Part shown: positions 1-11,118 of the stretch, piece after piece
Position numbering within the stretch: position 1 is the stretch's first letter
How the letters are laid out: every line of letters begins with the position of its first letter
Source of the DNA: Mycobacterium sp. KBS0706
Lineage (GTDB): Bacteria > Pseudomonadota > Alphaproteobacteria > DSM-16000 > Inquilinaceae
Direction of reading: 5' to 3'
DNA: 64,000 bases
Assembly (NCBI RefSeq): GCF_005938675.2
Contig: NZ_VCCH02000008.1
Location: 62,001 to 126,000, forward strand
The notes under the pieces: model-generated
Seen by the model: the letters and a program-made list of their open reading frames with translations, nothing else
Told to the model about the DNA's origin: nothing
Databases searched by the model: none
Position numbers and translations under genes: made by a program

Positions 1-1
1 G

Positions 2-328
2 GCGGCGCGGGCGCTCGGCGTCTCCACCTGGCGCATCGTCACCGCCCATGTCCTGCGCAACCTGTGGTCGCCGATCCTGGTGCAGGGCACCTTCATCTTC
101 GCCTACGCCATCCTGGCCGAGGCCGGCCTGTCCTTCCTCGGCGTCGGCGTCTCGCCCGAAATCCCCACCTGGGGGACCATGATCAATGCCGGCCAGCAAT
201 ATATGGGCTCGGCCGACTGGATGATGGTCTTCCCCGGGCTCGCCATCGTGCTGTCGGTGGTGTCGCTGCAGATGGTCGGCGACGGCCTGCGCGACATCCT
301 CGACCCCCGCCTGCGCAAGGAACTGTGA
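2..328 (+). CDS. ABC transporter permease, dipeptide/oligopeptide type (5' truncated)
   Basis: The gene is cut by the window edge; the last 108 residues are visible. They begin inside the EAA loop (A-A-R-A-L-G-V-S) that contacts the ATPase, followed by two hydrophobic segments and the ending D-P-R-L-R-K-E-L typical of OppC/DppC-type permeases. It would form the membrane channel with a partner permease that must lie upstream. Its stop codon overlaps the ATG of the amidohydrolase (TGATG), and the two ATPase genes follow, so it is part of one operon. The family is clear; the transported substrate is unknown. Confidence 0.9.
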   Translation, partial: AARALGVSTWRIVTAHVLRNLWSPILVQGTFIFAYAILAEAGLSFLGVGVSPEIPTWGTMINAGQQYMGSADWMMVFPGLAIVLSVVSLQMVGDGLRDILDPRLRKEL

Positions 329-1478
329 TGACCGTCCTGATCCGCTCGGCCCGGCCGGCCGGCTTCCCCGACCATCCCGACGATGGCCCGGTCGACATCC
401 TGATCGCCGATGGCCGGGTGGCCGCGGTGGGGCAGGGGATCGATGCCCCCGCCGGGGCCGAGATCGTCGATGGCCAAGGCGGCTGGGTATCGCCCGGCTG
501 GGCCGATCTGCATGCCCATGTCTATCACGGCGGCACCGACATCTCGATCCGCCCGTCCCAGGGCGGGCTGGCGCATGGCGTCACCACCATCGTCGACGCC
601 GGCTCCTCCGGCGAGGGCAACTTCGTCGGCTTCCGCGAGTTCATCGCCGAGCCGGCGGCGGAGCGGGTGGTCGCCTTTCTCAACATCGGCTCGATCGGCC
701 TGGTCGCCTGCAACCGGGTCAGCGAGTTGATCGACCAGCGCTCGATCGACATCACCCGCACCCTGGCGGTGATCGAGGCCAACCGCGACATCATCCGCGG
801 CATCAAGTGCCGGGCCTGCAGCACGGTGACCGGCGCCTGGGGCATCACCCCGGTGAAGATCGCCAAGAAGGTGGCGAAGATCAGCGGCCTGCCGCTGATG
901 GTCCATGTCGGCGAGCCGCCGCCGCTCTTGGAGGAGGTGCTGGAGGTGCTGACCCCCGGCGACGTCCTCACGCACTGCTTCCACGGCAAGCCCGGCGGCA
1001 ACATCCTCGAAGACGAGGAACTGTTCGGCATCGCCAGGCAGGTGGCCGAGGCCGGGGTGCGCCTCGATGTCGGCCATGGCGGCGCCTCCTTCTCTTTCAA
1101 GGTGGCGCGGGCCGGGATCGAGCGCGGGCTGCACCCGTTCTCGATCTCCACCGACCTGCATCTGCGCTCGATCGAAGGCCCGGTCTGGGACATGGCGACG
1201 ACCATGTCGAAGCTGCTGGCCGTCGGCATGCCCTTCGCCGAGGTGGTGGCCGCCGCCAGCACCCGCCCGCGCTCCGTCGTCGGGCTGCCGGCCGAGGGCA
1301 ACCTGAAGGTGGGGGCTGAGGCGGATTTCACCGTCTTCGGGCTGGAGCCGTCCTCGGTGACGCTGCCGGATTCCTCCGGCGACAGCGCCACGCTCGACCG
1401 GCTGTTCACGCCGCGCCATGCGGTGCTGGGCACGAAGTCGGTGAAGGCGGCCCGGCTGTTCGATCCGGCAGTGCACGG

Positions 1479-1482
<4 letters not shown>
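328..1482 (+). CDS. Amidohydrolase/deacetylase family metallohydrolase (cog3964 type)
   Basis: This 384-residue protein is an amidohydrolase-superfamily TIM-barrel enzyme. Visible metal ligands are H62 and H64 (H-A-H), K160 as the likely carboxylated lysine, H193, H216 and D276. It belongs with the amidohydrolase/deacetylase group that is usually encoded beside a SelA-like PLP enzyme, as here (3978-5189). Members tested elsewhere hydrolyse acetylated alpha-hydroxy acids or related acyl compounds, so the natural substrate remains open. The ATG at 328 overlaps the permease stop, and the stop overlaps the next ATG (ATGA). The setting between permease and ATPase genes suggests that it acts on the imported compound in the cytoplasm. 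Confidence 0.88.
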
Positions 1483-2488
<1,006 letters not shown>

Positions 2489-2492
<4 letters not shown>

Positions 2493-3496
2493 CCGCCGCC
2501 GCCCTCCGCACCGAAACCGATCCCGCCGTGCCGCTGCTCGACGTGCAGAACCTGTCGGTGCATTTCCCGATCGGCGGCGGCCGCGTCGTTCGCGCGGTCG
2601 AGAATGTCAGCCTGTCGATCCGGCGCGGCAGCATCGTCGGGCTGGTCGGCGAATCCGGCTCCGGCAAGACCACCACCGGCCGCGCCGTGCTGCGGCTGAT
2701 CGAGCCGACCGGCGGCCGCGTCATGTTCGACGGCACCGATGTCACGGCCCTGCCGGAGAAGCAGTTCCGCGCCTGGCGCCGGCGGATGCAGATCGTGTTC
2801 CAGGACCCCTATGCCAGCCTCAATCCGCGCATGAGCGTGGCCGAGATCCTGGGCGAGGCGCTGGACACCCACGGCCTGGCCAAGGGCCGCCGCAGCCAGC
2901 GGATCGGCGAACTGCTGGAGCGGGTCGGCCTCAACGCCGACCACCAGCGCCGCTTCCCGCACGAATTCTCCGGCGGCCAGCGCCAGCGCATCGGCATCGC
3001 CCGGGCCCTGGCGGTGGAGCCCGATTTCATCGTGGCGGACGAGCCGGTCTCGGCCCTCGACGTCTCGGTCCAGGCCCAGGTGCTGAACCTGATCCAGGAC
3101 ATCCAGCGCGACCTCGGCCTGACCCTGCTGTTCGTCGCCCATGACCTCGCCGTGGTCGACTATCTCTGCGACGAGATCGTGGTGATGTATCTCGGCCGGA
3201 TCATGGAGAAGGGGCCGACCCGCCTGGTCTACGACCGGCCGCGCCACCCCTACACCAAGGCGCTGCTCTCCGCCGCGCCGGTGCCGGACCCGCGGGCGAA
3301 GCGCGACCGCATCATCCTGAAGGGCGATATCCCGAGCCCGATCGCCCCGCCCTCCGGCTGCGTGTTCCGCACCCGCTGCCCGATGGCGGTCGAAGCCTGC
3401 GCCCAGGCGGTGCCGCCGCTGGTGGAGCGCGAGCCCGGCCGCTTCGTCGCCTGCATCCGCGACGCCGAACTGAACGACCAAACGACCACGGACTGA
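2489..3496 (+). CDS. ABC transporter ATP-binding protein, DppF/OppF-like
   Basis: This is the second ATPase of the dipeptide-type importer, 335 residues long. It has Walker A G-E-S-G-S-G-K-T, signature F-S-G-G-Q, Walker B I-V-A-D-E-P-V, and the cysteine-containing tail C-V-F-R-T-R-C-P. It starts with GTG at 2489, overlapping the previous stop as GTGA, a common coupling arrangement. Only the solute-binding protein and one permease gene are missing from view, and both should lie upstream of the window. Confidence 0.95.
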
Positions 3497-3498
3497 CC

Positions 3499-3966
3499 AT
3501 GCCCAACGTCTACGACCGCCTTGCCGCGCTCGGCATCACGCTGCCCAAGGCGCCGCCGCCGGTCGCGAATTTCGAGACCCACCGCATCACCGGGCAGCTC
3601 TGTTTCCTGTCCGGCCAGGGACCGACCGAACCCGACGGCCGTCAGTACCGGGGCAAGGTCGGCGGCACGGTCGACCGGCACGACGCCTATCGCCATGCCC
3701 GCCTGACCGGCATCAACCTGATCGCGGTGATGCAGGAGGCGCTGGGCGACCTCAACCGCATCACCGGCATCGTCAAGCTGCTCGGCATGGTCAACGCCGT
3801 GCCGGAATTCGAGCATCATCCGGCGGTGATCAACGGCTGCTCCGACCTGTTCGTCGAGCTGTTCGGGCCGGAGATCGGGCGCCATGCCCGCTCCGCCGTC
3901 GGCATGGGGTCGCTGCCGGGCCAGATCACCGTCGAGATCGAAGCCGTCGTCGAATTCGCGCGCTAA
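3499..3966 (+). CDS. RidA family protein
   Basis: A 155-residue protein of the YjgF/YER057c/UK114 superfamily, longer than classical RidA (about 130). The conserved stretch G-R-H-A-R-S-A-V-G contains the arginine that binds the carboxylate of imine substrates in RidA. Family members deaminate reactive enamines and imines released by PLP enzymes. A PLP enzyme is encoded 11 bases downstream, which fits a protective or dedicated deaminase role. It starts 2 bases after the ATPase stop, inside the same operon. It may be a divergent Rid subgroup, so deaminase activity is inferred. Confidence 0.9.
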   Translation: MPNVYDRLAALGITLPKAPPPVANFETHRITGQLCFLSGQGPTEPDGRQYRGKVGGTVDRHDAYRHARLTGINLIAVMQEALGDLNRITGIVKLLGMVNAVPEFEHHPAVINGCSDLFVELFGPEIGRHARSAVGMGSLPGQITVEIEAVVEFAR

Positions 3967-3977
3967 GGGATAGGGCC

Positions 3978-5189
3978 ATGAAGTCGAACGAGGATATCCG
4001 CCGCCGCCTGGGCCTCCGCCCGGTGATCAACGTCTCCGGCACCATGACCTCGCTGGGCGCCTCGATCGTGGTGCCGGAGGCGGTGCAGGCCGTCGCCGAG
4101 GTGCTGCCGCAATTCGTCGAGATCACCGACCTGCAGCGCAAGGCCAGCGCCCGGATCGCCAGATCCTGCGCCGCCGAGGCCGGCTTCGTCACCGCCTCGG
4201 CCTCCGCCGGCATCAGCTTGGCCGTGGCCGGCGCCATGACCGGCGACGACCTGCTGGCGATCGAGCGGCTGCCGGACACCGCCGGCCTGCCGAGGACCGA
4301 GGTGTTGCTGCAGGTCGGCCACATGGTCAGCTACGGCGCCCCGGTCGACCAGGCGGTGCGGCTGACGGGCGCCAAGGTGGTGCCGGTCGGCACCGCCACC
4401 TCGGCCGCTGGCTATCAGCTGGACGGCGCCATCACCGACCGCACCGCCGCGGCGCTCTACGTGGTCTCGCACCACGTCGTGCAGTACGGCCAGATCCCGC
4501 TCGAGGAGTTCGCCGCGATCTGCCGGGCCAAGGGCGTGCCGGTGATCGTCGACGCCGCCTCGGAATACGACCTGGTCGGCTTCCTGGCCAAGGGCGCCGA
4601 CCTCGTCATCTACAGCTCCCACAAGTTCCTGGGCGGGCCGACCGCCGGCATCGTCGCCGGGCGCGAGGAGCTGGTGCGCGCCGCCTTCCTGCAGAACCGG
4701 GGCATCGGCCGCGGCATGAAGGTCGGCAAGGAGGGCGTGGTCGGCACCATCGCCGCGCTCGACGCCTGGGAGAAGCGCGACCACGCTGCGGCGCGGGCGC
4801 GGGAGGACGGCCATCTCAAGCTCTGGCACGAGGGCCTGGCCGGGCTGCCGGGCATCACCGCGGTGATCGAGCCGGACCCGACCGACAACCCGCTCGACCG
4901 CCTCAAGGTGACGATCGACCCGGCCAAGGCCGGCCTCGCAGCCTGGGACGTGGCCGACCGGCTGGCCGCCGGCGACCCGCCGGTGATCGTCCGCGACCAC
5001 GAGGTCGAGCACAACTACTTCTACCTCGACCCCTGCAACCAGCATGACGGCGAGGCACAGCTGGTGCTGGAGCGGCTGCTGGCCGTGCTGCGCGGCGCCG
5101 CCGGCGACCCGCCGCAGGGCGACGCCCACGAGCGCCTGCTGGCCCGCGGCCGAAAGGGGCTGGAGTCGCTGCTGCGCTTCCCGCGCTGA
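3978..5189 (+). CDS. SelA-like pyridoxal-phosphate enzyme
   Basis: This 403-residue fold-type I PLP protein resembles selenocysteine synthase SelA but belongs to the non-SelA group paired with cog3964 amidohydrolases. K216 in Y-S-S-H-K-F-L-G-G is the probable Schiff-base lysine, and D192 in V-I-V-D-A-A the pyridine-N aspartate. DgaE, a D-glucosaminate-6-phosphate ammonia-lyase, is a characterised relative; the reaction here is not known. Nothing selenium-related is nearby. It is the last gene of the peptide-type ABC operon, preceded by a GGGATAGGG-like purine stretch, and probably processes the product released by the amidohydrolase. Confidence 0.88.
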   Translation: MKSNEDIRRRLGLRPVINVSGTMTSLGASIVVPEAVQAVAEVLPQFVEITDLQRKASARIARSCAAEAGFVTASASAGISLAVAGAMTGDDLLAIERLPDTAGLPRTEVLLQVGHMVSYGAPVDQAVRLTGAKVVPVGTATSAAGYQLDGAITDRTAAALYVVSHHVVQYGQIPLEEFAAICRAKGVPVIVDAASEYDLVGFLAKGADLVIYSSHKFLGGPTAGIVAGREELVRAAFLQNRGIGRGMKVGKEGVVGTIAALDAWEKRDHAAARAREDGHLKLWHEGLAGLPGITAVIEPDPTDNPLDRLKVTIDPAKAGLAAWDVADRLAAGDPPVIVRDHEVEHNYFYLDPCNQHDGEAQLVLERLLAVLRGAAGDPPQGDAHERLLARGRKGLESLLRFPR

Positions 5190-5319
5190 CGACGGCATCG
5201 ACCAAAAAAGGGAGATGCGGAGCCCACCCCGTTCGGTCACACTCGAACCGTTTCCGAGTTCGATTTGAACCCGCCCGCTCGCCGGGCCGGGCCATAACGA
5301 CCGAATGGGGTAGGGCGCC

Positions 5320-7704
5320 ATGCCACGATATTGGCTGATGACGGCGGTGACCGCCGCGATCCTGGGCTTCACCGCGATCCCGGCGCTGGCCCAGGACAAT
5401 GCCGCTCCCGACACCGCGACCCAGCTGTCCTGGCCGCGGGATCTCGACCAGGGCGACCAGCGGATCGAGATCTACCAGCCGCAGATCGAGGATTGGAGCG
5501 GCGACCGCCTCTCCGGCCGGGCCGCCATCGCCATCGGCCCCAAGGACGGCCAGCCGGTCTATGGCGTGATCCGGTTCAGCGCCGACACCGACATCGACAA
5601 GACCGCCGGGCTGGTCCGGCTGCACGACATCACCATCGACGGTGTCGAGGTCCCGACCGCGCCCGACAAGGCGCCGGAGCTGCAGAAGGCGCTGCAGGCC
5701 CGGCTGCCGCCCGACGGCATGACCGTCGCGCTCGACCATCTGCAGACCAGCTACGCCGCGCAGCAGCAGATCGCCAAGCAGGCCGGGGTGCCGGTGCAGA
5801 ACGACCCGCCGAAGATCGTCTTCGCCAACACGCCGACCGTGCTGGTGTCGATCGACGGCGATCCGGTGCTGCGACCGGTCGACGGGGCCGACGGCTATCA
5901 GCGGGTGGTGAACGCCCGTCCCCTGATCCTGCAGGACGGTGGCAAGGTCTTCTACGTCCAGGCCGCCGGGTCCTGGTACGCCTCGCCGGCGCTCGACGGC
6001 ACCTGGGTGGTGACGGCGGCGCCCTCGGCCGCGCTGCAGGCGGCGGCGAAGGCGGCCGCGCAATCCACCGCGCCCGACCCGCTGCTGCCGCAGGACGGCA
6101 AGCCGCCGGCAACGCCGCCCTCGCTGCTGGTCGTCACCCAGCCGACCGAGCTGGTGGTCACCAGCGGGCCGCCGCAGATCGCGCCGGTGGCCGGGGTCGG
6201 CCTGCTGACCATGACCAATGCCGACCACGCCGTCTTCGTCGATCCCGCCAGCAACGGCTATTACGTGCTGATCTCCGGCCGCTGGTTCCGGTCGACCGGG
6301 CTGAACGGGCCGTGGAGCTTCGTGCCGCCGGAGTCGCTGCCGGCCGATTTCGCCAAGATCTCGCCCGACGACCCGAAGGCCGATGTGCTGGTCTCCGTCG
6401 CCGGCACGCCGCAGGCGAAGGAGGCGGCGATCGCGGCCTCGATCCCGCAGACCGCCAAGGTCTCGCGCAGCAAGGCGACCCTGGAGGTGCCCTATGCCGA
6501 CGGCGCGCCGGAGTTCAAGCCGATCCGGGGCACGCCGCTGGCCTATGCTGTGAACACGCCGGTGCCGGTGATCCGGGTCGACGCGACGCATTACTACGCC
6601 GTGTCGAAGGGCGTGTGGTTCGTGGCCGCCGCCCCGGTCGGGCCGTGGCACGTCGCCGATGCCGTGCCGGCGGTGATCTACACCATCCCGGCCTCGTCGC
6701 CGCTGCACTACGTCACCTATGTCCGGGTGTATTCGGCGACGCCGGAGGCGGTGGTGGTCGGCTACACGCCCGGCTATATGGGTGTCGTCGTCAACCCCGC
6801 CGGCACCGTGGTCTACGGCACCGGCTATGCCTATCCGCCCTATGTCGCGGGCAGTGCCTGGTACGGCTACCCGGCGACCTATGGCTATGGCGCGGGCTTC
6901 GGCCTCGGGGCCGCGACCGGCTTCGCCTTCGGCTTCGCGTCCGGGGCCTATGCCGCCTCGCCCTATTGGGGCCCGTACTGGGGCTATGACGGCGGCTATG
7001 TGAACTGGGGTCATGTCGACGCCAACCAGGTCAACGTCTATGGCCGCTGGGGCGAGGGCACGGTCACCCATGCCAGCGGCTGGAACAGCTGGACCAACAC
7101 GAGCTGGAGCGGCAGCGCCGTCTCCGGCCACAACCCCTACACCGGCGCCCATGGCCAGGCCCGCCAGGGCGGGGCCTTCGACTGGAACACCGGGGGCTAT
7201 GCCGCGGGGCGGGAGGGCTCCTACGTCAACCCCTCCACCGGCACCGCCGTCGCCGGCCGGTCCGGCATCACCGGCAATGTCGACACCGGCGACTACCAGG
7301 CCGGTCGCCAGGTCGCCGGGGCGAATGCGCAGACCGGCCGGATCGGCGCCGCCCAGACCACGGTCACCGGCAACACCCAGACCGGCGACCGCTCGGTCGA
7401 CAGCAAGGGAGCGGTGGTCAATCCGCGCACCGATTCCGGCGTGGCCTGGAACAACGGCAACGTCTATGCCGGCCATGACGGCAACGTCTACCAGCACACC
7501 GACGATGGCTGGGAGAAGCACGATTCCAACGGCTGGCAGCCGGTGCAGCGCAACAACGCCGACAACAACGAGCTCGGCGGCCTCGAGAACCAGCGCGGGG
7601 CACGTGGCGAGGGCCAGCAGCGGCTGAACAGCTTCCAGGGCAGCGGCCGGTTCGGCGGCGGCGACTTCGGCGGCAGGGGCGGCGGTTTCCGCCTCCGCCG
7701 CTGA
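5320..7704 (+). CDS. Large secreted protein, Gly/Tyr-rich centre and Thr-Gly repeat tail, function unknown
   Basis: A 794-residue protein with a signal peptide ending A-L-A-Q about residue 25. The first 450 residues are soluble and contain recurring W-Y/W-F segments (for example S-W-Y-A-S-P and R-W-F-R-S-T-G-L-N-G-P-W). Around 490-560 it becomes Gly/Tyr/Ala rich (Y-G-Y-P-A-T-Y-G-Y-G). After 600 come short repeats of the N-P-x-T-G-x-x-x-x-G-R kind, and it ends G-G-G-F-R-L-R-R. Related proteins are found in alphaproteobacteria under vague names such as carbohydrate-binding family V/XII; I assign no function. It stands alone, 130 bases after the PLP gene. Confidence 0.8.
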   Translation: MPRYWLMTAVTAAILGFTAIPALAQDNAAPDTATQLSWPRDLDQGDQRIEIYQPQIEDWSGDRLSGRAAIAIGPKDGQPVYGVIRFSADTDIDKTAGLVRLHDITIDGVEVPTAPDKAPELQKALQARLPPDGMTVALDHLQTSYAAQQQIAKQAGVPVQNDPPKIVFANTPTVLVSIDGDPVLRPVDGADGYQRVVNARPLILQDGGKVFYVQAAGSWYASPALDGTWVVTAAPSAALQAAAKAAAQSTAPDPLLPQDGKPPATPPSLLVVTQPTELVVTSGPPQIAPVAGVGLLTMTNADHAVFVDPASNGYYVLISGRWFRSTGLNGPWSFVPPESLPADFAKISPDDPKADVLVSVAGTPQAKEAAIAASIPQTAKVSRSKATLEVPYADGAPEFKPIRGTPLAYAVNTPVPVIRVDATHYYAVSKGVWFVAAAPVGPWHVADAVPAVIYTIPASSPLHYVTYVRVYSATPEAVVVGYTPGYMGVVVNPAGTVVYGTGYAYPPYVAGSAWYGYPATYGYGAGFGLGAATGFAFGFASGAYAASPYWGPYWGYDGGYVNWGHVDANQVNVYGRWGEGTVTHASGWNSWTNTSWSGSAVSGHNPYTGAHGQARQGGAFDWNTGGYAAGREGSYVNPSTGTAVAGRSGITGNVDTGDYQAGRQVAGANAQTGRIGAAQTTVTGNTQTGDRSVDSKGAVVNPRTDSGVAWNNGNVYAGHDGNVYQHTDDGWEKHDSNGWQPVQRNNADNNELGGLENQRGARGEGQQRLNSFQGSGRFGGGDFGGRGGGFRLRR

Positions 7705-7764
7705 CCGCCACGTTTCCGCGGTGGAGCCTTGAGGATCTGAAAACCGGCCCGACCTTTTGCGTTG

Positions 7765-7850
7765 CCTCTCCCGCTTGGCGGGAGAGGTCGACAGCGCGCA
7801 GCGCTGGCGGGTGAGGGCTGGCACAGGCCTCGACAAAGGGCCCTCACCCG
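7765..7850. repeat. Double-hairpin intergenic repeat between convergent genes
   Basis: Two perfect hairpins lie side by side. The first has arms CCTCTCCCGC (7765-7774) and GCGGGAGAGG (7778-7787) around a 3-base loop. The second has 11-base arms CGGGTGAGGGC (7808-7818) and GCCCTCACCCG (7840-7850). The first hairpin recurs almost exactly at 44104-44132. The placement between the 3' ends of two convergent genes suggests a dispersed palindrome also used as a transcription stop. Confidence 0.75.
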
Positions 7851-7861
7851 GAGCCGAAGCG

Positions 7862-9202
7862 TCAGACCGGGTCCTCCAGGCTGAACTGGCCGCTCTCGCC
7901 GTCATAGGCGAAAAGCTCGGCGTAGCGGCCCCAGGACACCGCGGCGCGCAGGGTTTCCTCCGCCCTGTCCTCGGACATGAAGTCTTCGAGCTCCTCGCTG
8001 AAGCGCAGCCGAGGCGCGCGGTGGCTCGGCCGCTCATCCAGCACCCGCCGGATCAGCGCCGCGATGGGCACATGCGCCAGCAGATGCGCCGCGAACAGCC
8101 GCTTGCGGTGATCGACGTCGGATTCGGCGAACAGTCTCCCGTGTTCGGTCAGGTGGATGTCGCCGTCGGCCAGGTCGGCGAAGCGCAGCAGCTGCAGCGT
8201 CTCGGCGATCGGGAACAGCTCGTCCGCCTCCATCTGCAGCGTCGCCGCCAGGTCCGGCAGGTCGGCCCGGCCGTTGTAGGGCGGCGCGGCCAGCGCCTCC
8301 ATCAGGCCCGACATCAGGTTGGTCGAGACATGCGGCAGCTCCATGCCGATGCCGGTGCCGTGGAATCCCGCCTTCGGCCCGGCCTTCTCCGCCGGGCCGC
8401 GATTGGTCATCCGGGCATAGATGTCGTCGACCATGCGCCGGAACTCCGGGTCCAGGCGGTTGCGCGGATGCGGCAGGTCGATCCGGATCTCCGCCGCCAC
8501 CCGGCCGGGGTTGGAGGAGAAGATCAGGACCCGGTCGCACATCAGGATCGCCTCCTCGATGTTGTGGGTCACCATCAGGATCGACTTGATCGGCAGCCGG
8601 CCTTCCATCCACAGGTCGATCAGGTCGGTGCGCAGTGTCTCCGCCGTCAGCACGTCCAGCGCCGAGAACGGCTCATCCATCAGCATCAGCCGGGGATGCA
8701 CGACGAGGGCGCGGGCGAAGCCGACGCGCTGGCGCATGCCGCCCGACAGCTCCTTCGGATAGGCGCTCTCGAAGCCGTCCAGGCCGATCAGGTCGATCGC
8801 CTCCAGCGCCCGCCGCCGCCGCTCGGCCGCCGGGATGCCCTGGGCCTCCAGCCCGATCTCGACGTTCTGCAGCACGGTCAGCCAGGGGAACAGGGCGAAG
8901 CTCTGGAACACCATCGATAGGCCCTCGGACGGGCCGTCGACCGGGCGGCCGCACCAGTCGACCCGGCCGGCGCTCGGCGGCACCAGCCCGGCGATGATCC
9001 GCAGCAGCGAGGATTTGCCGGAGCCGGAACGGCCGAGCAGCCCGACGATCTCGCCTTCGCGGATGGTCATCGACACGTCGTCCAGGACCACGAGGTCGTT
9101 GTCGCCCTTGTGATAGGCCTGCCGGACACCAGCGATGTCGATCAGGACCGGGTTGTCGTTAGCCGGCTTGGCGGCGGGACGGAGCAGGTTGATGTCGAAC
9201 AT
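7862..9202 (-). CDS. Nitrate/sulfonate/bicarbonate-type ABC transporter ATPase with AAA-associated C-terminal domain
   Basis: The 446-residue protein has an ATPase domain (about 20-270; Walker A G-R-S-G-S-G-K-S, signature L-S-G-G-M, Walker B L-M-D-E-P-F) and a C-terminal winged-helix-like AAA-associated domain (about 300-440). This combination is typical of a subgroup of anion-type importers encoded with a double-length permease, as here. The ATG at 9202 was chosen because upstream sequence in this frame belongs to the permease gene. It lies 11 bases after the permease stop. No solute-binding protein gene is adjacent, so the substrate cannot be named. Confidence 0.93.
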   Translation of the reverse strand: MFDINLLRPAAKPANDNPVLIDIAGVRQAYHKGDNDLVVLDDVSMTIREGEIVGLLGRSGSGKSSLLRIIAGLVPPSAGRVDWCGRPVDGPSEGLSMVFQSFALFPWLTVLQNVEIGLEAQGIPAAERRRRALEAIDLIGLDGFESAYPKELSGGMRQRVGFARALVVHPRLMLMDEPFSALDVLTAETLRTDLIDLWMEGRLPIKSILMVTHNIEEAILMCDRVLIFSSNPGRVAAEIRIDLPHPRNRLDPEFRRMVDDIYARMTNRGPAEKAGPKAGFHGTGIGMELPHVSTNLMSGLMEALAAPPYNGRADLPDLAATLQMEADELFPIAETLQLLRFADLADGDIHLTEHGRLFAESDVDHRKRLFAAHLLAHVPIAALIRRVLDERPSHRAPRLRFSEELEDFMSEDRAEETLRAAVSWGRYAELFAYDGESGQFSLEDPV

Positions 9203-9213
9203 GGTCGTGGCCC

Positions 9214-10956
9214 TCAGTCGAGGCGCAGCCGGCGGGCGGCATAAGTGAAGAGCGGCCGCCACAGCAGCCGGTTGAACAGCGAGACGAAGACCGACATCAC
9301 GGCGATGCCCAGCACGATGCGCGGGTAGTCGCCGGCTGCGGTGGCCTGGGCGATGTAGGCGCCGAGGCCGTGCGCGGTCAGGGTGGTGTCGCCCCAGCTC
9401 GCCACCTCGGCGACGATGCTGGCGTTCCAGGACCCGCCCGAGGCGGTGATCGCCCCGGTGACGTAGTAGGGGAAGATCCCGGGCAGGATCACCTTGCGCC
9501 ACCAGCTCCAGCCGCCGATGCGGAAGCTGGCCGCAGCCTCCTTCAGGTCGGTCGGGAAGGCGCTGGCGCCGGCGATGACGTTGAACAGGATGTACCACTG
9601 GGTGCCCAGCACCATCAGCGGCGCCAGCCAGACATCCGGGTTCAGCCCCAGCCGCACGATCGCCACCACCGCGAAGGGGAAGGCGATGTTGGCCGGGAAG
9701 GCCGCCAGGAACTGGGCCAACGGCTGGACCCGCTGGGCGACGCGGGGGCGCAGGCCAACCCAGACGCCGATCGGCACCCAGACCAGCGTCGCCAGCGCGA
9801 TCAGCACCACCACCCGGACCAGGGTGAAGCTGCCCAGCACCAGCGCCTCGCCGGCATCGCCCCAGCTCAGCTCGGTGGCGACGAAGCCGACGATCTGCCA
9901 CAGGGCGTAGGCGATCGCGGCCAGCAGCAGGGCGGCGAAGGCCCAGTCGGCCGCGCGGCTGGACCAGATCCGGGCGACCACGGTGTCGCGGGCGGTGCCG
10001 GCCGGGATGAAGGCGAAGCGCCGGCGCGACACGGTGCGGGTCAAAAGGCCGATCGGCGACAGCGCCAGCTGGAACAGCCGGGTGCGCTGCACCAGGGTCA
10101 GCAGCCAGGACTGCGGCCGCGCGGTGCCGGCCGACTGCTCGAACCGGAATTTCTCGGCCCAGGCCACCAGCGGCCGGAACAGCAGCTGGTCATAGGCCAG
10201 GATCACCGCGCCCATCACCAGCACGGCCCAGCCGACAGCGGCGAGGTCACGGCTGTCGATCGCCCGGGCGACATAGGAGCCGATGCCGGGCAGGGTAATG
10301 GTGGTGTCGCCGACCGAGATCGCCTCCGACGCCACCACGAAGAACCAGCCGCCCGACATCGACATCATGGTGTTCCACACCAGGCCGGGCATGGCGAAGG
10401 GCACCTCCAGCCGCCAGAAGCGCTGCCAGGACGACAGGCGGAAGCTGCGGCTGGCCTCGTCCAGGTCGCGCGGCACGGTCTTCAGCGACTGGTAGAAGCT
10501 GAAGGTCATGTTCCAGGCTTGGGAGGTGAAGATGGCGAACACCGCGGCGCATTCGACGCCCAGCACCTGGCCCGGGAACAGGGCCATGAAGCCGACCACG
10601 GTGAAGGACAGGAAGCCCAGAACCGGCACCGATTGCAGGATGTCCAAGAGCGGGATCAGCACCATCTCCGCCCGCCGGCTCTTGGCCGCGGCGGTGGCGT
10701 AGACGAAGGTGAAGACCAGCGAGGCGACGATCGCCGCCAGCATGCGCAGCGTGGTGCGCAGCGCATAGTCGGGCAGCGCCAGGGGATCGAGCGAAATCGG
10801 CGTCTGCTCGAGGCCGGCCAGGGGCGCCAGGGTGGCGCGGCCGCCATGGGCGACCAGCACGATGGCGCCGAAGACGAGGGAGAACGCCACCAGGTCCCAG
10901 AGATTGGGCAGGGTGCGCGGACGCTCCGCCGTGAGGGCGGGGGTGTGAAAGGCCAT
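9214..10956 (-). CDS. Fused double-domain ABC transporter permease
   Basis: This 580-residue membrane protein carries two complete permease domains in one chain. Each has its own EAA loop: L-D-E-A-S-R-S-F-R at about 165-173 and L-K-E-A-A-A-S-F-R at about 471-479. A soluble linker of about 60 residues (270-330) separates them. The two halves would form the whole channel without a partner and dock the ATPase encoded downstream. The start is ATG at 10956, preceded by GGACGGAC as the ribosome site; a GTG 39 bases upstream is possible. A long structured leader (10957-11348) precedes it. Confidence 0.92.
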   Translation of the reverse strand: MAFHTPALTAERPRTLPNLWDLVAFSLVFGAIVLVAHGGRATLAPLAGLEQTPISLDPLALPDYALRTTLRMLAAIVASLVFTFVYATAAAKSRRAEMVLIPLLDILQSVPVLGFLSFTVVGFMALFPGQVLGVECAAVFAIFTSQAWNMTFSFYQSLKTVPRDLDEASRSFRLSSWQRFWRLEVPFAMPGLVWNTMMSMSGGWFFVVASEAISVGDTTITLPGIGSYVARAIDSRDLAAVGWAVLVMGAVILAYDQLLFRPLVAWAEKFRFEQSAGTARPQSWLLTLVQRTRLFQLALSPIGLLTRTVSRRRFAFIPAGTARDTVVARIWSSRAADWAFAALLLAAIAYALWQIVGFVATELSWGDAGEALVLGSFTLVRVVVLIALATLVWVPIGVWVGLRPRVAQRVQPLAQFLAAFPANIAFPFAVVAIVRLGLNPDVWLAPLMVLGTQWYILFNVIAGASAFPTDLKEAAASFRIGGWSWWRKVILPGIFPYYVTGAITASGGSWNASIVAEVASWGDTTLTAHGLGAYIAQATAAGDYPRIVLGIAVMSVFVSLFNRLLWRPLFTYAARRLRLD

Positions 10957-11040
10957 GATGTCCGTCCGGAAGGCAGGCAGTCGCAATCGCCGCACGTCGT
11001 TGGGGACACGCGGTGCGGAACGGCCAGCGGTGTGCCGGCG

Positions 11041-11118
11041 TCAGCCGAGCCTTCGGTCGTTCCCCTCCAGGGAGAGGCGCCGATAGGACGGACGATGGTG
11101 TAAAGACTGGTGCTTCAT
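11041..11118 (-). CDS. Possible leader peptide ORF upstream of the fused permease
   Basis: A 25-codon ORF begins with ATG at 11118 and ends TGA at 11041. Its ribosome site GAGGTG lies 4 bases upstream, inside the 3' arm of the hairpin at 11119-11164. The peptide starts M-K-H-Q-S-L-H-H-R-P-S-Y and is basic. Codons inside it (GTCCGTCC, + strand 11086-11093 as its complement) can pair perfectly over 8 bases with the ribosome site of the permease (+ strand 10960-10967). Ribosomes on the leader would therefore affect access to the permease start. This is inferred from sequence only. Confidence 0.45.
   Translation of the reverse strand: MKHQSLHHRPSYRRLSLEGNDRRLG

Noticed and set aside
64..327. N-terminal extension of the amidohydrolase frame.
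   Set aside because: This region encodes the permease in another frame, and the ATG at 328 gives the normal amidohydrolase N-terminus.
7862..10956. Treating the ATPase and double permease as the missing ssuB/ssuC for ssuA.
   Set aside because: They are 31 kb away, the permease is a double fusion unlike SsuC, and the ATPase has an extra C-terminal domain not found in SsuB.
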